DNA of 54,376 nt from Dehalococcoidia bacterium (GTDB lineage: Bacteria; Chloroflexota; Dehalococcoidia; Lucifugimonadales; UBA3495), in NCBI GenBank assembly GCA_022825745.1, contig JAJDWF010000127.1, positions 1 through 54,376 on the forward strand, in the 5' to 3' direction. Shown here piece by piece: positions 1 to 8,708 of the stretch (positions within the stretch are counted from its first letter, which is position 1; every line of letters starts with the position of its first letter). The position numbers and the translations under genes are program-made. A model generated the notes under the pieces. The model had not been told where the DNA came from. It did not search any database and saw nothing but the letters and a program-made list of their open reading frames with translations.

Positions 1-266
1 GACTCGCGCATGATCAGGTACTCTTCATCGCCGTCTTCGTACTCGGTGCCGGCGTACTTGGAGTAGATGACCTTGTCGCCAATGGTGAGTTCCATGGCGA
101 TGCGGCTGCCGTCGTCAGCGACGCGACCCGGGCCTACCGCGACGACCTCGCCCTCCTGGGGCTTTTCCTTCGCGGTGTCGGGCAGCAGGATTCCGCCCCT
201 GGTCTGGGCTTCCTGCTCCATCGGCTTGATGACGATGCGCTCTCCTAGTGGTGTGAAAGTGGCCAC
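1..266 (-). CDS. groES: GroES co-chaperonin (10 kDa), C-terminus cut by window edge
   Basis: Reading the minus strand from a GTG at 266 gives [15 protein letters not shown], the standard Cpn10 start, followed by the [18 protein letters not shown] mobile-loop region and [10 protein letters not shown] near the C-terminus. GroES caps the GroEL chamber during protein folding in the cytoplasm. The start is fixed by an AAGGAGG ribosome binding site about 7 bases upstream (273-279). 88 codons are present, so only the last few residues, and presumably groEL beyond, lie outside the window. The fmdB-like gene lies 68 bp upstream on the same strand and may be co-transcribed. I looked for a CIRCE operator in that gap and did not find one. 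Confidence 0.95.
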   Translation of the reverse strand, partial: MATFTPLGERIVIKPMEQEAQTRGGILLPDTAKEKPQEGEVVAVGPGRVADDGSRIAMELTIGDKVIYSKYAGTEYEDGDEEYLIMRE

Positions 267-334
267 TTAATGCCTCCTTGCAATGTGGTGTTTGCTATGG
301 TTTGGCTAATGCCTTGGTGCTCACCCGGTTGGGT

Positions 335-520
335 TTACTTTTTGCGCGCGTAATCCGTGGTGTAGAAGCCCGATCCCTTGTAAATCACGGGAACCGCGTG
401 GAAGATGCGCCGGGAAAGGGCGGAACATTCGGGGCATTCTCCCTCGGGCGATGCGCCGAAGCTCTGGCGCTGGTCATACTCATGGTCGCACGCAGTGCAC
501 CGGTAAACGTACCTGGGCAT
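335..520 (-). CDS. FmdB-family zinc ribbon protein
   Basis: A 61-residue protein beginning MPRYVYRCTACDHEYD, with a second CPEC pair, the typical FmdB-type (PF09723-like) zinc ribbon using four cysteines. Family members are small putative regulatory or nucleic-acid-binding proteins; the exact role is unknown. The ATG at 520 is chosen over an upstream in-frame ATG (574) because MPRYVYRC is the family start and a GGAGG lies just upstream. The C-terminus KGSGFYTTDYARKK is also typical. It sits ahead of groES on the same strand and is divergent from the histidine kinase. Confidence 0.88.
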   Translation of the reverse strand: MPRYVYRCTACDHEYDQRQSFGASPEGECPECSALSRRIFHAVPVIYKGSGFYTTDYARKK

Positions 521-632
521 TGCTTCCTCCTTGCCTGGACACGCCAGAAGCGCGCCCGTAGCTTTCGCAATCAATTTTCAACCACGAGCGTCCTTTTTCC
601 AATGGGGTTAATGTTAAAATCCCGTTGAAAAT

Positions 633-2258
633 GTGTCAGCCGGTCGGCTGCGCCCCTCATATCGGTGCATTCCCATGGTCAGCAGGAACCTGAGGACGAT
701 ACCCTCAAACCCGAACCACGAGGAAGACGGAGCCGAGCTTCAGCCGGAGCTCGAGAACATACTGCGCAACGCGGTTCGCGCGCTGGGCGGCAGCGCCGCC
801 GTGGTGGCAACCTGGGACGACGCGGTGCGCAGGTTTGTGGTCACCGGAGCCTTTGGTCTGGACCGGCAGCAGATCGCGCGCATTCGCCCGCTGTTGAATG
901 AGGCGATACCCGACCTGGCGTTGAGCCGGGAGCAGTTCGCTTTGCTGTCGGCACTGTTTCCCCAGTCGGCGCTGCCCATCTCCACCACCGGGGAAATGCA
1001 GAACCCGGTGATGGCGGTGCCCCTCCAGACCCACGATGAAAACGTGGGCCTGATATTTGTGCTTCGTTCGTCCGATGCGGCGAATTTTTCGCAGTTGGAC
1101 CCGCCGGTGCTGGCGGCGTTTGCCGAGCAGGCTGCCATCGCAGTGCAATCGGCGCGGTTGGCCCACCTGTTGGCGCAGGAAAAGCAGCGCGTTGAGTCGA
1201 TACTGGAGGGGAGCGCGGACGGAATTTATACCGTTGACGCCGGCCGCCGCATCGTCAGCATCAACCCGGCCATGGAGCGGATGCTGGGCCTGACCAGCGA
1301 GGAAGTGCTGGGATTGCCCTGCGCGGTGGCGCTGAACTGGCGCGACCGGGAGGGACGTCCCATCTGCCCGGGGCGCTGTCCCTTGCTTCACGCTCCGACT
1401 TTCGCCACTGACAACGTTACGGAACTTAGCGCCACCGTCCGCTCACGGGACGGTCGGACCACCGACGTGGCGTTGGTTTATTCCGTGGTGCGTTCTCCCG
1501 AACTGGTGCCATTGAACGCCGTCGTGAACGTGCGAGACATGACCCGGGTGCGTGAGACGGAGGACATGCGCTCGACGTTTCTGTCCATGCTGGGGCACCA
1601 GTTGCAGACGCCACTGGCCATCATCAAGGGTTACACCAACACGCTGGCTCGACCGGATGCAATCTGGGATAACGGCACGCTGCACCCGATCTTTGAGGCC
1701 ATCGAAGAAGAAACCGACCACATGAGCCAGCTGATGAACCGGCTGCTCCTGGCTTCGCGCCTGGAAACCGGCGAGCTACCGATACGGCACGACCAGGTGA
1801 ACATGGCTACCGTGGCCAAAAAGGTCGTATCGCGCATATCTCCGACCTCTCAGAAGCACCACTTTTCCGTCGAGTTTCCCGAGGATCTGCCCCCGGTGGA
1901 AGGCGACCCCGACCTATTGGAAGAGGTCCTGGTGAATCTGCTCGACAACGCCGTGAAGTATTCACCCGGGGGAGGGGAGATAGGCGTTGGCGGATCGGTG
2001 GACGGACGCGGAACGGTAACGGTGAAGGTCAACGATTCGGGCCTGGGCGTGCCGCGGTGGGAAAGCCGGCGTATCTTTGAGCGGTTTCATCGTTCACAGA
2101 ACCCAAATTCGTCGCACCCGCGAGGGATGGGTCTTGGGTTGTATATCTGCGACGAGATAATGAAGGCGCACGGCGGGGGCATTTCCGTGTCCGACAACCC
2201 GGGCGGCGGGTCGGTCTTCACGCTGGCCTTCCCCGACCAGGGACGCGAGCGGCCATGA
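633..2258 (+). CDS. Soluble GAF-PAS sensor histidine kinase
   Basis: 541 residues with no predicted membrane segment, so a cytoplasmic sensor. A GAF-like domain spans about 35-175, a PAS domain about 185-305, HisKA about 312-380 and HATPase about 400-535. The phospho-acceptor is H322 in GHQLQTP. The N-box is around N439 (LVNLLDNAVKYSP), with DSGLGVP (468-474) and GMGLGL (498-503) as G boxes. The PAS domain carries C245 and C249 in a CPGRCPL motif plus C230, which could sense redox state or a ligand. It overlaps its response regulator by 4 bp (ATGA), so the two are translationally coupled. The start is uncertain: GTG 633 follows an extended -10-like TGTTAAAAT (612-620) by only 12 bases, while ATG 675 is an alternative; neither has a good ribosome binding site. 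Confidence 0.92.
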   Translation: MSAGRLRPSYRCIPMVSRNLRTIPSNPNHEEDGAELQPELENILRNAVRALGGSAAVVATWDDAVRRFVVTGAFGLDRQQIARIRPLLNEAIPDLALSREQFALLSALFPQSALPISTTGEMQNPVMAVPLQTHDENVGLIFVLRSSDAANFSQLDPPVLAAFAEQAAIAVQSARLAHLLAQEKQRVESILEGSADGIYTVDAGRRIVSINPAMERMLGLTSEEVLGLPCAVALNWRDREGRPICPGRCPLLHAPTFATDNVTELSATVRSRDGRTTDVALVYSVVRSPELVPLNAVVNVRDMTRVRETEDMRSTFLSMLGHQLQTPLAIIKGYTNTLARPDAIWDNGTLHPIFEAIEEETDHMSQLMNRLLLASRLETGELPIRHDQVNMATVAKKVVSRISPTSQKHHFSVEFPEDLPPVEGDPDLLEEVLVNLLDNAVKYSPGGGEIGVGGSVDGRGTVTVKVNDSGLGVPRWESRRIFERFHRSQNPNSSHPRGMGLGLYICDEIMKAHGGGISVSDNPGGGSVFTLAFPDQGRERP

Positions 2259-2959
2259 CTGTATCCGACCGGCGAACCATCCTGGTGGTTGATGACGAGC
2301 CGCGCATTGTGCAGTTCACCGCCATGAACCTGGAGGTTGAGGGTTTCAACGTCGCCACGGCCAGCAACGGCCAGGAGGCCCTGGAGACGCTGGCGGACAA
2401 CGGCGACATTGACCTGGTGGTGCTGGACGTGATGATGCCGGGAATCGACGGTTTTGAAACCCTGAGCCGTATCCGCGAGCAATCGTCGGTTCCGGTGATT
2501 TTCGTTACGGTACGGGGCGATGAAACCGACCGGGTGGCCGGCTTGGACTTGGGCGCGGACGACTACCTGATCAAACCGTTCAGCCCCCGGGAACTGGTGT
2601 CGCGGATCCGGGCCTTGTTCCGGCGGATCGAGGCCACCGAACCGCCACCCTTGCAGGAAGTGGTCGTCGATGAGTGGCTCACCATAGATTTCGACCGGAG
2701 CCTGGTGCTGGCCGACGGCAAGGAGATGCGCCTCCGGCCAACCGAATACCGTTTGCTCTACCAACTGGTCGATAACGCGGGGCAGTTGCTGAGCCACGAC
2801 ACGCTGCTGGAACGGGTTTGGGGGCCGGAATACCGGGGTGAGCACCAGTACGTGCGGACGTATGTCACGTACCTGAGGCAGAAGCTGGAACGGGACCCGC
2901 GCTCGCCGGAGTACATCGTGAGCGAGCGGGGATTGGGCTACCGATTCAAGGAACTGTAG
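2255..2959 (+). CDS. OmpR/PhoB-family response regulator
   Basis: 234 residues: receiver domain about 8-120 and winged-helix DNA-binding domain about 135-232. The acidic pocket is D13/D14, the phospho-acceptor D58 (VVLDVMMPG), with T85 and K107 (LIKPF) as switch residues. The effector domain has the RPTEYRLL and RTYVTYLRQKL helices typical of PhoB-like regulators. Start ATG overlaps the stop of the upstream kinase, which strongly implies a cognate pair. No target promoter can be read from the window. Confidence 0.95.
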   Translation: MTVSDRRTILVVDDEPRIVQFTAMNLEVEGFNVATASNGQEALETLADNGDIDLVVLDVMMPGIDGFETLSRIREQSSVPVIFVTVRGDETDRVAGLDLGADDYLIKPFSPRELVSRIRALFRRIEATEPPPLQEVVVDEWLTIDFDRSLVLADGKEMRLRPTEYRLLYQLVDNAGQLLSHDTLLERVWGPEYRGEHQYVRTYVTYLRQKLERDPRSPEYIVSERGLGYRFKEL

Positions 2960-2960
2960 G

Positions 2961-3479
2961 TCACCGGGCCGCGTTGCGGGCGGCGGCTATGTCCCGGGCC
3001 GTTTCCTCCGGCATATCCTCGGCAAGCCGAATGGCATCCACCCACTTGACGCTGGAGTAGCAGGCCTGTTCCACCATCACCAACCGACAGGGGCCGCCGT
3101 GGTCGGTTTCCAGCGGCGCGCCATTGAGACGGGTTGCCAACAGAACATTGGACATATCGGCATCCAAAGGCACGGTTACCGAAAAGTCGGCGGCGGATAT
3201 GGCAGCGTATCGGGCGTTATTCAGAGGGCCGGCGAGGTCCAACAGGACGGACAGGGGGACGCCTTCCCAATTTTGATCTGGCACCGACCAGCCTTCCAGG
3301 CATCGGAAATCGTCGGTCAGGCTCTGCTGGGTCAACTCTGACAGGTCAGCCTCCGTCAAGACGGCGGGATTGCGGACCAGGCCATCGATGCGCAGTCCGG
3401 GCCAAACCTCGGGCTGTCCGTGGTGATCCTTGAAAACGGGCAGGGAGTCCAACGTTGTTACCGGTTCCGGATTCGACAT
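2961..3479 (-). CDS. Molybdopterin-dependent oxidoreductase (sulfite oxidase-type fold)
   Basis: 172 residues resembling the Oxidored_molyb domain of YedY/MsrP-like and sulfite-oxidase-like enzymes. RIDGLVRNPAVLTEADL opens the domain, C60 in FRCLEGW is the expected molybdenum-ligating cysteine, and VKWVDAIRLAE lies near the C-terminus. No Tat signal is visible, unlike MsrP, so the location is unclear. It lies 9 bp downstream of a co-oriented CopD-like membrane protein, suggesting a soluble catalytic unit with a membrane partner, by analogy with MsrP-MsrQ. The substrate is unknown. It converges on the response regulator with 1 bp between the two stop codons. Confidence 0.85.
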   Translation of the reverse strand: MSNPEPVTTLDSLPVFKDHHGQPEVWPGLRIDGLVRNPAVLTEADLSELTQQSLTDDFRCLEGWSVPDQNWEGVPLSVLLDLAGPLNNARYAAISAADFSVTVPLDADMSNVLLATRLNGAPLETDHGGPCRLVMVEQACYSSVKWVDAIRLAEDMPEETARDIAAARNAAR

Positions 3480-3489
3480 ATTACCCTCA

Positions 3490-4020
3490 CTAGACTGGGG
3501 TTCCCCTGGTCATGGTGACCGCGACTATGACGATGAGGATCATGAGCAGCACGTTGATCCGGGCAATCCAGATCACGGACCTTCGCAGGAACGGCAGATA
3601 GCCGGGCGGTTCGGCGCCGGCCCGCATCTCGTCGAGCAGGCGGCTGGTCAACGGGCCGATGACGAAATCGTGGACGACGCTGAGCCAGATCACTATCGCG
3701 ACCAGGCCGACCTTCACTTGCAGGGTTGCCACGAAATGCCCGCCCAGGCTGAAGAACTCGGCGAACCCGATGCCGTAGCGCGTGGGCAGGATATAGAGGC
3801 CCGTCGCCACCAAAAGCACAATGCAGATCCACGAGATCAGGCGGAACCGGCGCGCGATGAGGCCCAGCAGGTCGGGCGGCAGCGCGAAGTCCGGCGGCGG
3901 CTGGCCGGGAACCGGGGCGAATCTACGCAGGACGGGTATGAGCACCAGCGCCAGGAACAGGCTGCCGCCGACCCAGATGATGGCGGATGCCAGATGTATG
4001 AATACCGCCGCTTGATACAT
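3490..4020 (-). CDS. CopD-like four-helix membrane protein
   Basis: 176 residues with about four hydrophobic helices. The N-terminal MYQAAVFIHLASAIIWVGG, with histidine in helix 1 and a WVGG turn, is characteristic of the CopD/DUF2269-like superfamily; further histidines occur in later helices (GGHFVATL, VVHDFVIG). Such proteins are linked to copper handling or heme-dependent electron transfer. The ATG at 4020 is preferred over an upstream in-frame ATG at 4230 because the upstream stretch is low-complexity and overlaps the divergent SDR gene, while AAAGGGCAG precedes 4020. It is first in a two-gene unit with the molybdopterin oxidoreductase. Confidence 0.78.
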   Translation of the reverse strand: MYQAAVFIHLASAIIWVGGSLFLALVLIPVLRRFAPVPGQPPPDFALPPDLLGLIARRFRLISWICIVLLVATGLYILPTRYGIGFAEFFSLGGHFVATLQVKVGLVAIVIWLSVVHDFVIGPLTSRLLDEMRAGAEPPGYLPFLRRSVIWIARINVLLMILIVIVAVTMTRGTPV

Positions 4021-4204
4021 TTTTGTGCTGCCCTTTTCGATGCTCCATTTCAGTCTTTGGGAATCTGATGATACCAGCATACACGTGGAACAGTTAGCCG
4101 TGGCGCTTGGAGGTTGAACCGCGCGTAGGGAACGGTTATGCTTGCAGCGTTTGTGAAGGCAGGTTGATGCCGTGCCAACCTGACGCAGCATCGGGAGTCG
4201 TAAA

Positions 4205-4963
4205 ATGCGATTGGAAGGGAAGGTTGCCATTGTCAGCGGCGGCGCTCATGGGATGGGTGCGGTTGAGTCCAGGCTGTTCGCCAGCGAGGGCGCGAAGGTA
4301 GTTATCGCCGATATTCGTGATGACGACGGCCGGCAGGTGGAGGCGGAAATCAACGAGGCCGGCGGGGAAAGCGTTTTCATCCGCACGGACGTTACCAGCG
4401 AAGATGCCTGGGTCAACGTGATATCCGAGGCGGTTTCCCGATTCGGCCGGCTGGACATCCTGGTGAACAACGCGGGCATCAGCAGCCGGGCGGTGCCGGA
4501 CGACGACAGCCTGGAAGCGTGGTCCCGGATCATGGACATCAACTCCACCGGCGTTTTCCTGGGAACCAAGCACGCCATCCGGCAGATGCAGCAGAACGGC
4601 GGCGGGTCGATAGTGAACATTTCCTCCATCGCGGGGCTGGTGGGTATGCTCAGCGGCCATCCCGCCTATAATGCCTCCAAAGGGTCGGTGCGCATCTTCA
4701 CCAAGGCGATGGCGGTACGCTACGGCAAGGAAAACATACGGGTCAACTCGGTGCATCCCGGGTTCATGCCGCCGATGATGGGCAACATACCCACCGAGGA
4801 AGTGCGCGAAGGCCGGCGGGAGATGCTGGACGAGCACGTTCCCATGGGCCGGGAGGGCGAACAAGTGGAAGTAGCCAACGCGGTGCTGTTCCTGGCCAGC
4901 GACGACGCCTCCTATATCACCGGGGCCGAGCTGGTTGTGGACGGCGGATTCACCGCGCGGTAG
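4205..4963 (+). CDS. SDR-family NAD(P)-dependent oxidoreductase
   Basis: 252 residues, the normal length of a classical short-chain dehydrogenase. The glycine-rich cofactor motif is GGAHGMG (12-18), with SGG in place of the usual TGG. VNNAG is at 87-91, with catalytic S141, Y155 and K159 in the YNASKGS segment. D36 at the end of the second strand suggests NAD preference. VVDGGFTAR closes the protein. The closest familiar group is the cyclopentanol/3-alpha-hydroxysteroid-like SDRs, but the substrate cannot be read. GGGAG precedes the ATG. It is divergent from the CopD-like gene. Confidence 0.93.
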   Translation: MRLEGKVAIVSGGAHGMGAVESRLFASEGAKVVIADIRDDDGRQVEAEINEAGGESVFIRTDVTSEDAWVNVISEAVSRFGRLDILVNNAGISSRAVPDDDSLEAWSRIMDINSTGVFLGTKHAIRQMQQNGGGSIVNISSIAGLVGMLSGHPAYNASKGSVRIFTKAMAVRYGKENIRVNSVHPGFMPPMMGNIPTEEVREGRREMLDEHVPMGREGEQVEVANAVLFLASDDASYITGAELVVDGGFTAR

Positions 4964-5005
4964 CTGCGGCGACGTTCGGGAAGGAAACTCCTACGGAGAC
5001 CCGTT

Positions 5006-5278
5006 ATGCCGATAACAGAAGTGACCATCCTCCGCCGGTGCGGGCATTGCCGCCACGAATTCGGCGAGATGACCGTCAAGAAGGACAACATGCGGCTGAT
5101 GGTCAGCGAGCTGGTCTGGTGCGAACCTTGCGGCGCGGAGACGCCGGAGATTCGGGAAATCGCCGGCCGGCTGTCGTCGGTGGAGTCGGAACGGGCCAGC
5201 TATCCGGGCAATCCGCCGGTGCTGGACGTGTCGGCCGCCGAGTACCGGCGCCTGAGGGAAAGGGCCTCGGGGGCATAG
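5006..5278 (+). CDS. Small zinc-ribbon protein, unknown function
   Basis: 90 residues. RRCGHCRHEF (C12, C15) and VWCEPCGAETPEI form two CxxC pairs consistent with one zinc ribbon in the first half; the rest is a charged, probably helical tail. A GGAG motif lies about 8 bases ahead of the ATG. It sits between the SDR and the SirB1-like gene, 24 bp from the latter, so probably in an operon with it. I do not recognise the family. Confidence 0.7.
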   Translation: MPITEVTILRRCGHCRHEFGEMTVKKDNMRLMVSELVWCEPCGAETPEIREIAGRLSSVESERASYPGNPPVLDVSAAEYRRLRERASGA

Positions 5279-5302
5279 GCGCTCGCCCGCCATGGAGTGG
5301 CC

Positions 5303-6142
5303 ATGAATGCCGACGACGCAATTCTGGAACTGGGCAAGCTGGTTGAGTCGCCATCGGCCGACGAGATTGGCGGGGACTTCAATCTGGCCCTGGGCGCGCT
5401 GCTCATAGCGTCCACGGACGACTCCAACGTGGACATCGACGGAGTCATGGACAACCTGGACCGGATGGCCTCAGCAGCGGGTTCCCGCATACCCGATGAC
5501 GGGACCGAATTGCAGCAATTGAACGCGGTTACGGACCTGCTGTTTGGAGTAATCGGGCTGTCGGGAAATCGGGACGACTACTATGACCCGCGCAACTCGT
5601 ACCTGGACCAGGTTATGGAGCGGCGGCTGGGCATTCCCATCACGCTGTCGCTGCTGTGCATGGAGGTGGGCCGGCGCGCCGGCGTACCGATTCTGGGCAT
5701 CGGGATGCCCGGGCATTTCCTGATCCGGCATCGGGATGAGCCCGGCTTTTTCGTGGACTCGTTCAACGGCGGGCTGCTGCTGAGCCAGGACGAGTGCGGC
5801 GCGCTGCTGAGGGAAGCGGCCGGCGACGCGGTGCGGCTGGAATCGCATCACCTGAACCCGGCGACGCCCCGGGAGATGCTGGCCCGCATCCTGCGCAACT
5901 TGAAGGCCATCTACTGGGACCGGGAGGACTTCGACCGTTGTATCACCACCATCGGCGCTTTGATGGCGGTTCTGCCGGACCGACCGGAAGAGCAGCGAGA
6001 CCGGGGCGTGGTGCATTTGAAGGCCGGCAATCGTCGGGAATCTGCGGAGGATTTCGCAGCGTATCTAGCAGTAGCGCCGGACGCCGAAGACGCGGAAACA
6101 GTGCGGAACGCATTGTCGCGGCTGCGCAGCAGTCAAACTTGA
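5303..6142 (+). CDS. SirB1-family protein (transglutaminase-like plus TPR)
   Basis: 279 residues from ATG 5303 (an in-frame GTG at 5297 is possible; GGAG at 5294 favours the ATG). The centre has YLDQVMERRLGIPITLSLL, then RRAGVPILGIGMPGHFLIRH, the SirB1/transglutaminase-like signature, with FFVDSFNGG after it. The C-terminal 90 residues look like paired TPR helices (LARILRNLKAIYW, FAAYLAVAPDAEDAETV). Family members have no settled biochemical role. It lies between the small zinc-ribbon gene and the DM13 gene. Confidence 0.87.
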   Translation: MNADDAILELGKLVESPSADEIGGDFNLALGALLIASTDDSNVDIDGVMDNLDRMASAAGSRIPDDGTELQQLNAVTDLLFGVIGLSGNRDDYYDPRNSYLDQVMERRLGIPITLSLLCMEVGRRAGVPILGIGMPGHFLIRHRDEPGFFVDSFNGGLLLSQDECGALLREAAGDAVRLESHHLNPATPREMLARILRNLKAIYWDREDFDRCITTIGALMAVLPDRPEEQRDRGVVHLKAGNRRESAEDFAAYLAVAPDAEDAETVRNALSRLRSSQT

Positions 6143-6187
6143 TCACCAAACTCATTACAAAGCATCGTCACGGCGCGGGGCGAGAAT

Positions 6188-6802
6188 ATGATCAGATACA
6201 TAATTGTTGGAATCGCCATATTGGCGATCATACCGATAGCATGGCTGGCCTGGTGGCTGCTCAGTCCGCTGTGGATGGACACGGAGGTTTCCGAGGAGTT
6301 TCCACGGGCGGCCCGGGCCGTGATTCCCGAGGGGATGACGCCGCAGGAGGTGGAGGTGCAGATGGGCGTGGCGGCGGCCACCGACGACCCGATGGTGGAA
6401 GAAGCGATGCCCGATATGTCCGCAATGGCCGCCAGCGAGGTGGCGACTGCGGTGAAGGCGGCCGGTAACTTCATGGGCGCGGACTCGTTCCACCAGGGCA
6501 TGGGCACGGCCACTATCTTCGAGCTTGGCCCCGGCGAACGCGTCCTGCGCTTTGAGGACTTCCGGGTCACCAACGGCCCCGACCTGAGGGTGCTGCTGGT
6601 CAACGCGCCGAACCCGGAAGGGCACGGCGATCTGGATGATGCCGGCTACGTTGAGCTCGGCAAGTTGAAGGGCAACGTGGGGTCGCAGAACTACGACATT
6701 CCGGCCGACCTGCCGTTATCGGAAGCGCAGAGCGTGGTGATTTACTGCAAGCCGTTCCGGGTGGTTTTCAGCGTAGCGAGCCTGGCGCAAGTCGGGGGAT
6801 AG
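6188..6802 (+). CDS. Membrane-anchored DM13-domain protein
   Basis: 204 residues. One N-terminal hydrophobic helix (about 3-28) anchors the protein, with a downstream extracytoplasmic domain. Residues about 95-200 match a DM13 domain: [45 protein letters not shown] and [11 protein letters not shown], the last holding the conserved cysteine C187. DM13 is proposed to act in electron transfer or redox chemistry at the cell surface. The GH15 gene begins 5 bp downstream, so they are probably one transcript, though a functional link is not obvious. Confidence 0.85.
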   Translation: MIRYIIVGIAILAIIPIAWLAWWLLSPLWMDTEVSEEFPRAARAVIPEGMTPQEVEVQMGVAAATDDPMVEEAMPDMSAMAASEVATAVKAAGNFMGADSFHQGMGTATIFELGPGERVLRFEDFRVTNGPDLRVLLVNAPNPEGHGDLDDAGYVELGKLKGNVGSQNYDIPADLPLSEAQSVVIYCKPFRVVFSVASLAQVGG

Positions 6803-6807
6803 GCGAC

Positions 6808-8652
6808 GTGGCGTATCTCCCGATTGAGGACTACGGCATTGTCGGCAATATGCGGACGTGCGCGCTGATTGGCATGAACGGGTCGGTGGATTGGTTCTGC
6901 TGCCCGAACTTCGATTCGCCGAGCGTGTTCGGGGCCATCCTGGATGACCGGAAAGGCGGTCATTTCAAAATCGCTCCCGACCTGGGAGAAGCGCCGGTCA
7001 TTAAGCAGGTCTATTGGCCGGCGAGCAACGTGCTCATCACCCGGTTCCTGGCGCGGAGCGGCGTGGCGGAGATCATCGACTACATGCCGGTGCCCACCAC
7101 CGAACACCCCCACGAGCACACTGAGCTGATACGCCGTGTGAACTGCGTTCGCGGGATTGTGCCGTTCTTCCTGGAATGCTACCCGGCCTTTAACTACGCA
7201 CGTGACGAGCACCGGACGGAACTGAACGAGTACGGCGCGGCCTTTATATCCAAGGGCATGGGGTTGCAACTTTCCACCCGGACCATCCTGGAAAGGGACG
7301 GCAGCGGCGTAATCGGAGCATTCGCGCTGAGCGCCGGAGAATCGGTTACGTTCACGATTGGAGAGTTGGGGGACGACCGGGAGAGTTATCACCCGCTCGA
7401 CGATGCCGAGAGCGACGCCTTGTTCGAGGAGACCGTCTCCTACTGGCGTAGCTGGTTGTCCCAGTGCACCTACAAAGGACGCTGGCGGGAGATGGTGGAG
7501 CGGTCGGCGTTGGTGCTGAAGCTGCTGACGTACGAGCCGACCGGAGCCATCGTTGCGGCGCCCACGTGCAGCCTGCCGGAAGAACTGGGCGGCGAACGGA
7601 ATTGGGACTACCGCTACACGTGGATTCGGGACGCGGCGTTTACGCTGTATGCCCTGCTGCGGATCGGGTTCACGAACGAAGCGAGCCGGTTCATGCACTG
7701 GCTGGAGGCGCAGATTAATCCCGACGACGGCGACTGGCGAAACATACAGATTATGTATGGCATTGATGGGCGCCGCGAATTGGACGAGATTGCGCTGGAT
7801 CACCTGGAAGGCTACCGGGGTTCCAAACCGGTGCGCATCGGAAACGGGGCCGCCGATCAACTACAGTTGGACATATACGGTGAGCTTATGGATTCGGTGT
7901 ACCTGTTCAACCGGTACGGCGAGCCGATTTCATACGACTTCTGGATCAAGTTGCGCCAGATGGCCAACTGGGTGTGCGACAACTGGCGACTGGCCGACGA
8001 GGGCATCTGGGAAACCCGGGGGGGCCGGCAGCATTTCGTCTATTCCAAGCTGATGTGCTGGGTGATGATGGACCGGGCGATAAAAATCGCCGAAGTGCGG
8101 TCGTTCCCGTCGGAGCGGCTGCGCTGGATGGCGACGCGGGATGAAATCTACGAGGAAATCCTGACCAAGGGATGGAGCGACGAACGCCAGGCTTTCGTGC
8201 AGCACTACGGCAGCGACTCCCTGGACGCATCGAACCTGATCATGCCGCTGGTGTTCTTCATGTCGCCGACGGACCCGCGAATGCTGAAGACGCTGGACGC
8301 GATCAACCGCCCGCCGAGAGAGGGAGGGTTGGTGTCGGACAGCCTGGTGTACCGATACAATCCGGAGCACTTCTCAGACGGCTTGACCGGGCAGGAAGGC
8401 ACGTTCAACATGTGCACCTTCTGGCTGGTGGAAGCCCTGACGCGGGCCAGTTGGGGCGGCGACCGGCGACGGCTGGACCAGGCGCGCCTGATGTTCGAGA
8501 AGATGCTGGGCTACGCCAACCACCTGGGGCTGTATGCCGAAGAGACCGGCCCCAGCGGGGAGGGCCTGGGCAATTTCCCACAGGCATTCACGCACCTGGC
8601 GCTGATCAGTTGCGCGTTCAACCTGGACCGAGCGTTGGGAGACAGCCAGTAA
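6808..8652 (+). CDS. Glycoside hydrolase family 15 protein (glucoamylase/trehalase-like)
   Basis: 614 residues, the usual length for bacterial single-chain GH15 enzymes. It starts at GTG 6808 with [18 protein letters not shown], the conserved N-terminal beta-domain opening. The (alpha/alpha)6 barrel begins with [21 protein letters not shown] (about 255-275). The C-terminal [17 protein letters not shown] contains E530 at the position expected for the catalytic base. No signal peptide, so cytoplasmic: turnover of trehalose, maltodextrin or a glucosylated compound is plausible, but specificity cannot be assigned. Confidence 0.93.
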   Translation: MAYLPIEDYGIVGNMRTCALIGMNGSVDWFCCPNFDSPSVFGAILDDRKGGHFKIAPDLGEAPVIKQVYWPASNVLITRFLARSGVAEIIDYMPVPTTEHPHEHTELIRRVNCVRGIVPFFLECYPAFNYARDEHRTELNEYGAAFISKGMGLQLSTRTILERDGSGVIGAFALSAGESVTFTIGELGDDRESYHPLDDAESDALFEETVSYWRSWLSQCTYKGRWREMVERSALVLKLLTYEPTGAIVAAPTCSLPEELGGERNWDYRYTWIRDAAFTLYALLRIGFTNEASRFMHWLEAQINPDDGDWRNIQIMYGIDGRRELDEIALDHLEGYRGSKPVRIGNGAADQLQLDIYGELMDSVYLFNRYGEPISYDFWIKLRQMANWVCDNWRLADEGIWETRGGRQHFVYSKLMCWVMMDRAIKIAEVRSFPSERLRWMATRDEIYEEILTKGWSDERQAFVQHYGSDSLDASNLIMPLVFFMSPTDPRMLKTLDAINRPPREGGLVSDSLVYRYNPEHFSDGLTGQEGTFNMCTFWLVEALTRASWGGDRRRLDQARLMFEKMLGYANHLGLYAEETGPSGEGLGNFPQAFTHLALISCAFNLDRALGDSQ

Positions 8653-8671
8653 GCCGGGTGACATTTGGTCG

Positions 8672-8701
8672 TTGTTTGAAAAAATTCGGCTGTGATAGAA
8701 T
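8672..8701 (+). promoter_or_regulatory. Probable dprA promoter
   Basis: TTGTTT (8672-8677) and TAGAAT (8696-8701) are separated by 18 bp, with TG two bases before the -10. The expected transcription start is within a base or two of the GTG start at 8709, so the mRNA may be leaderless. Confidence 0.5.
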
Positions 8702-8708
8702 CGCCGCC

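Noticed and set aside
267..334. Possible CIRCE operator ahead of groES
   Set aside because: No TTAGCACTC-N9-GAGTGCTAA match; only scattered half-site fragments.
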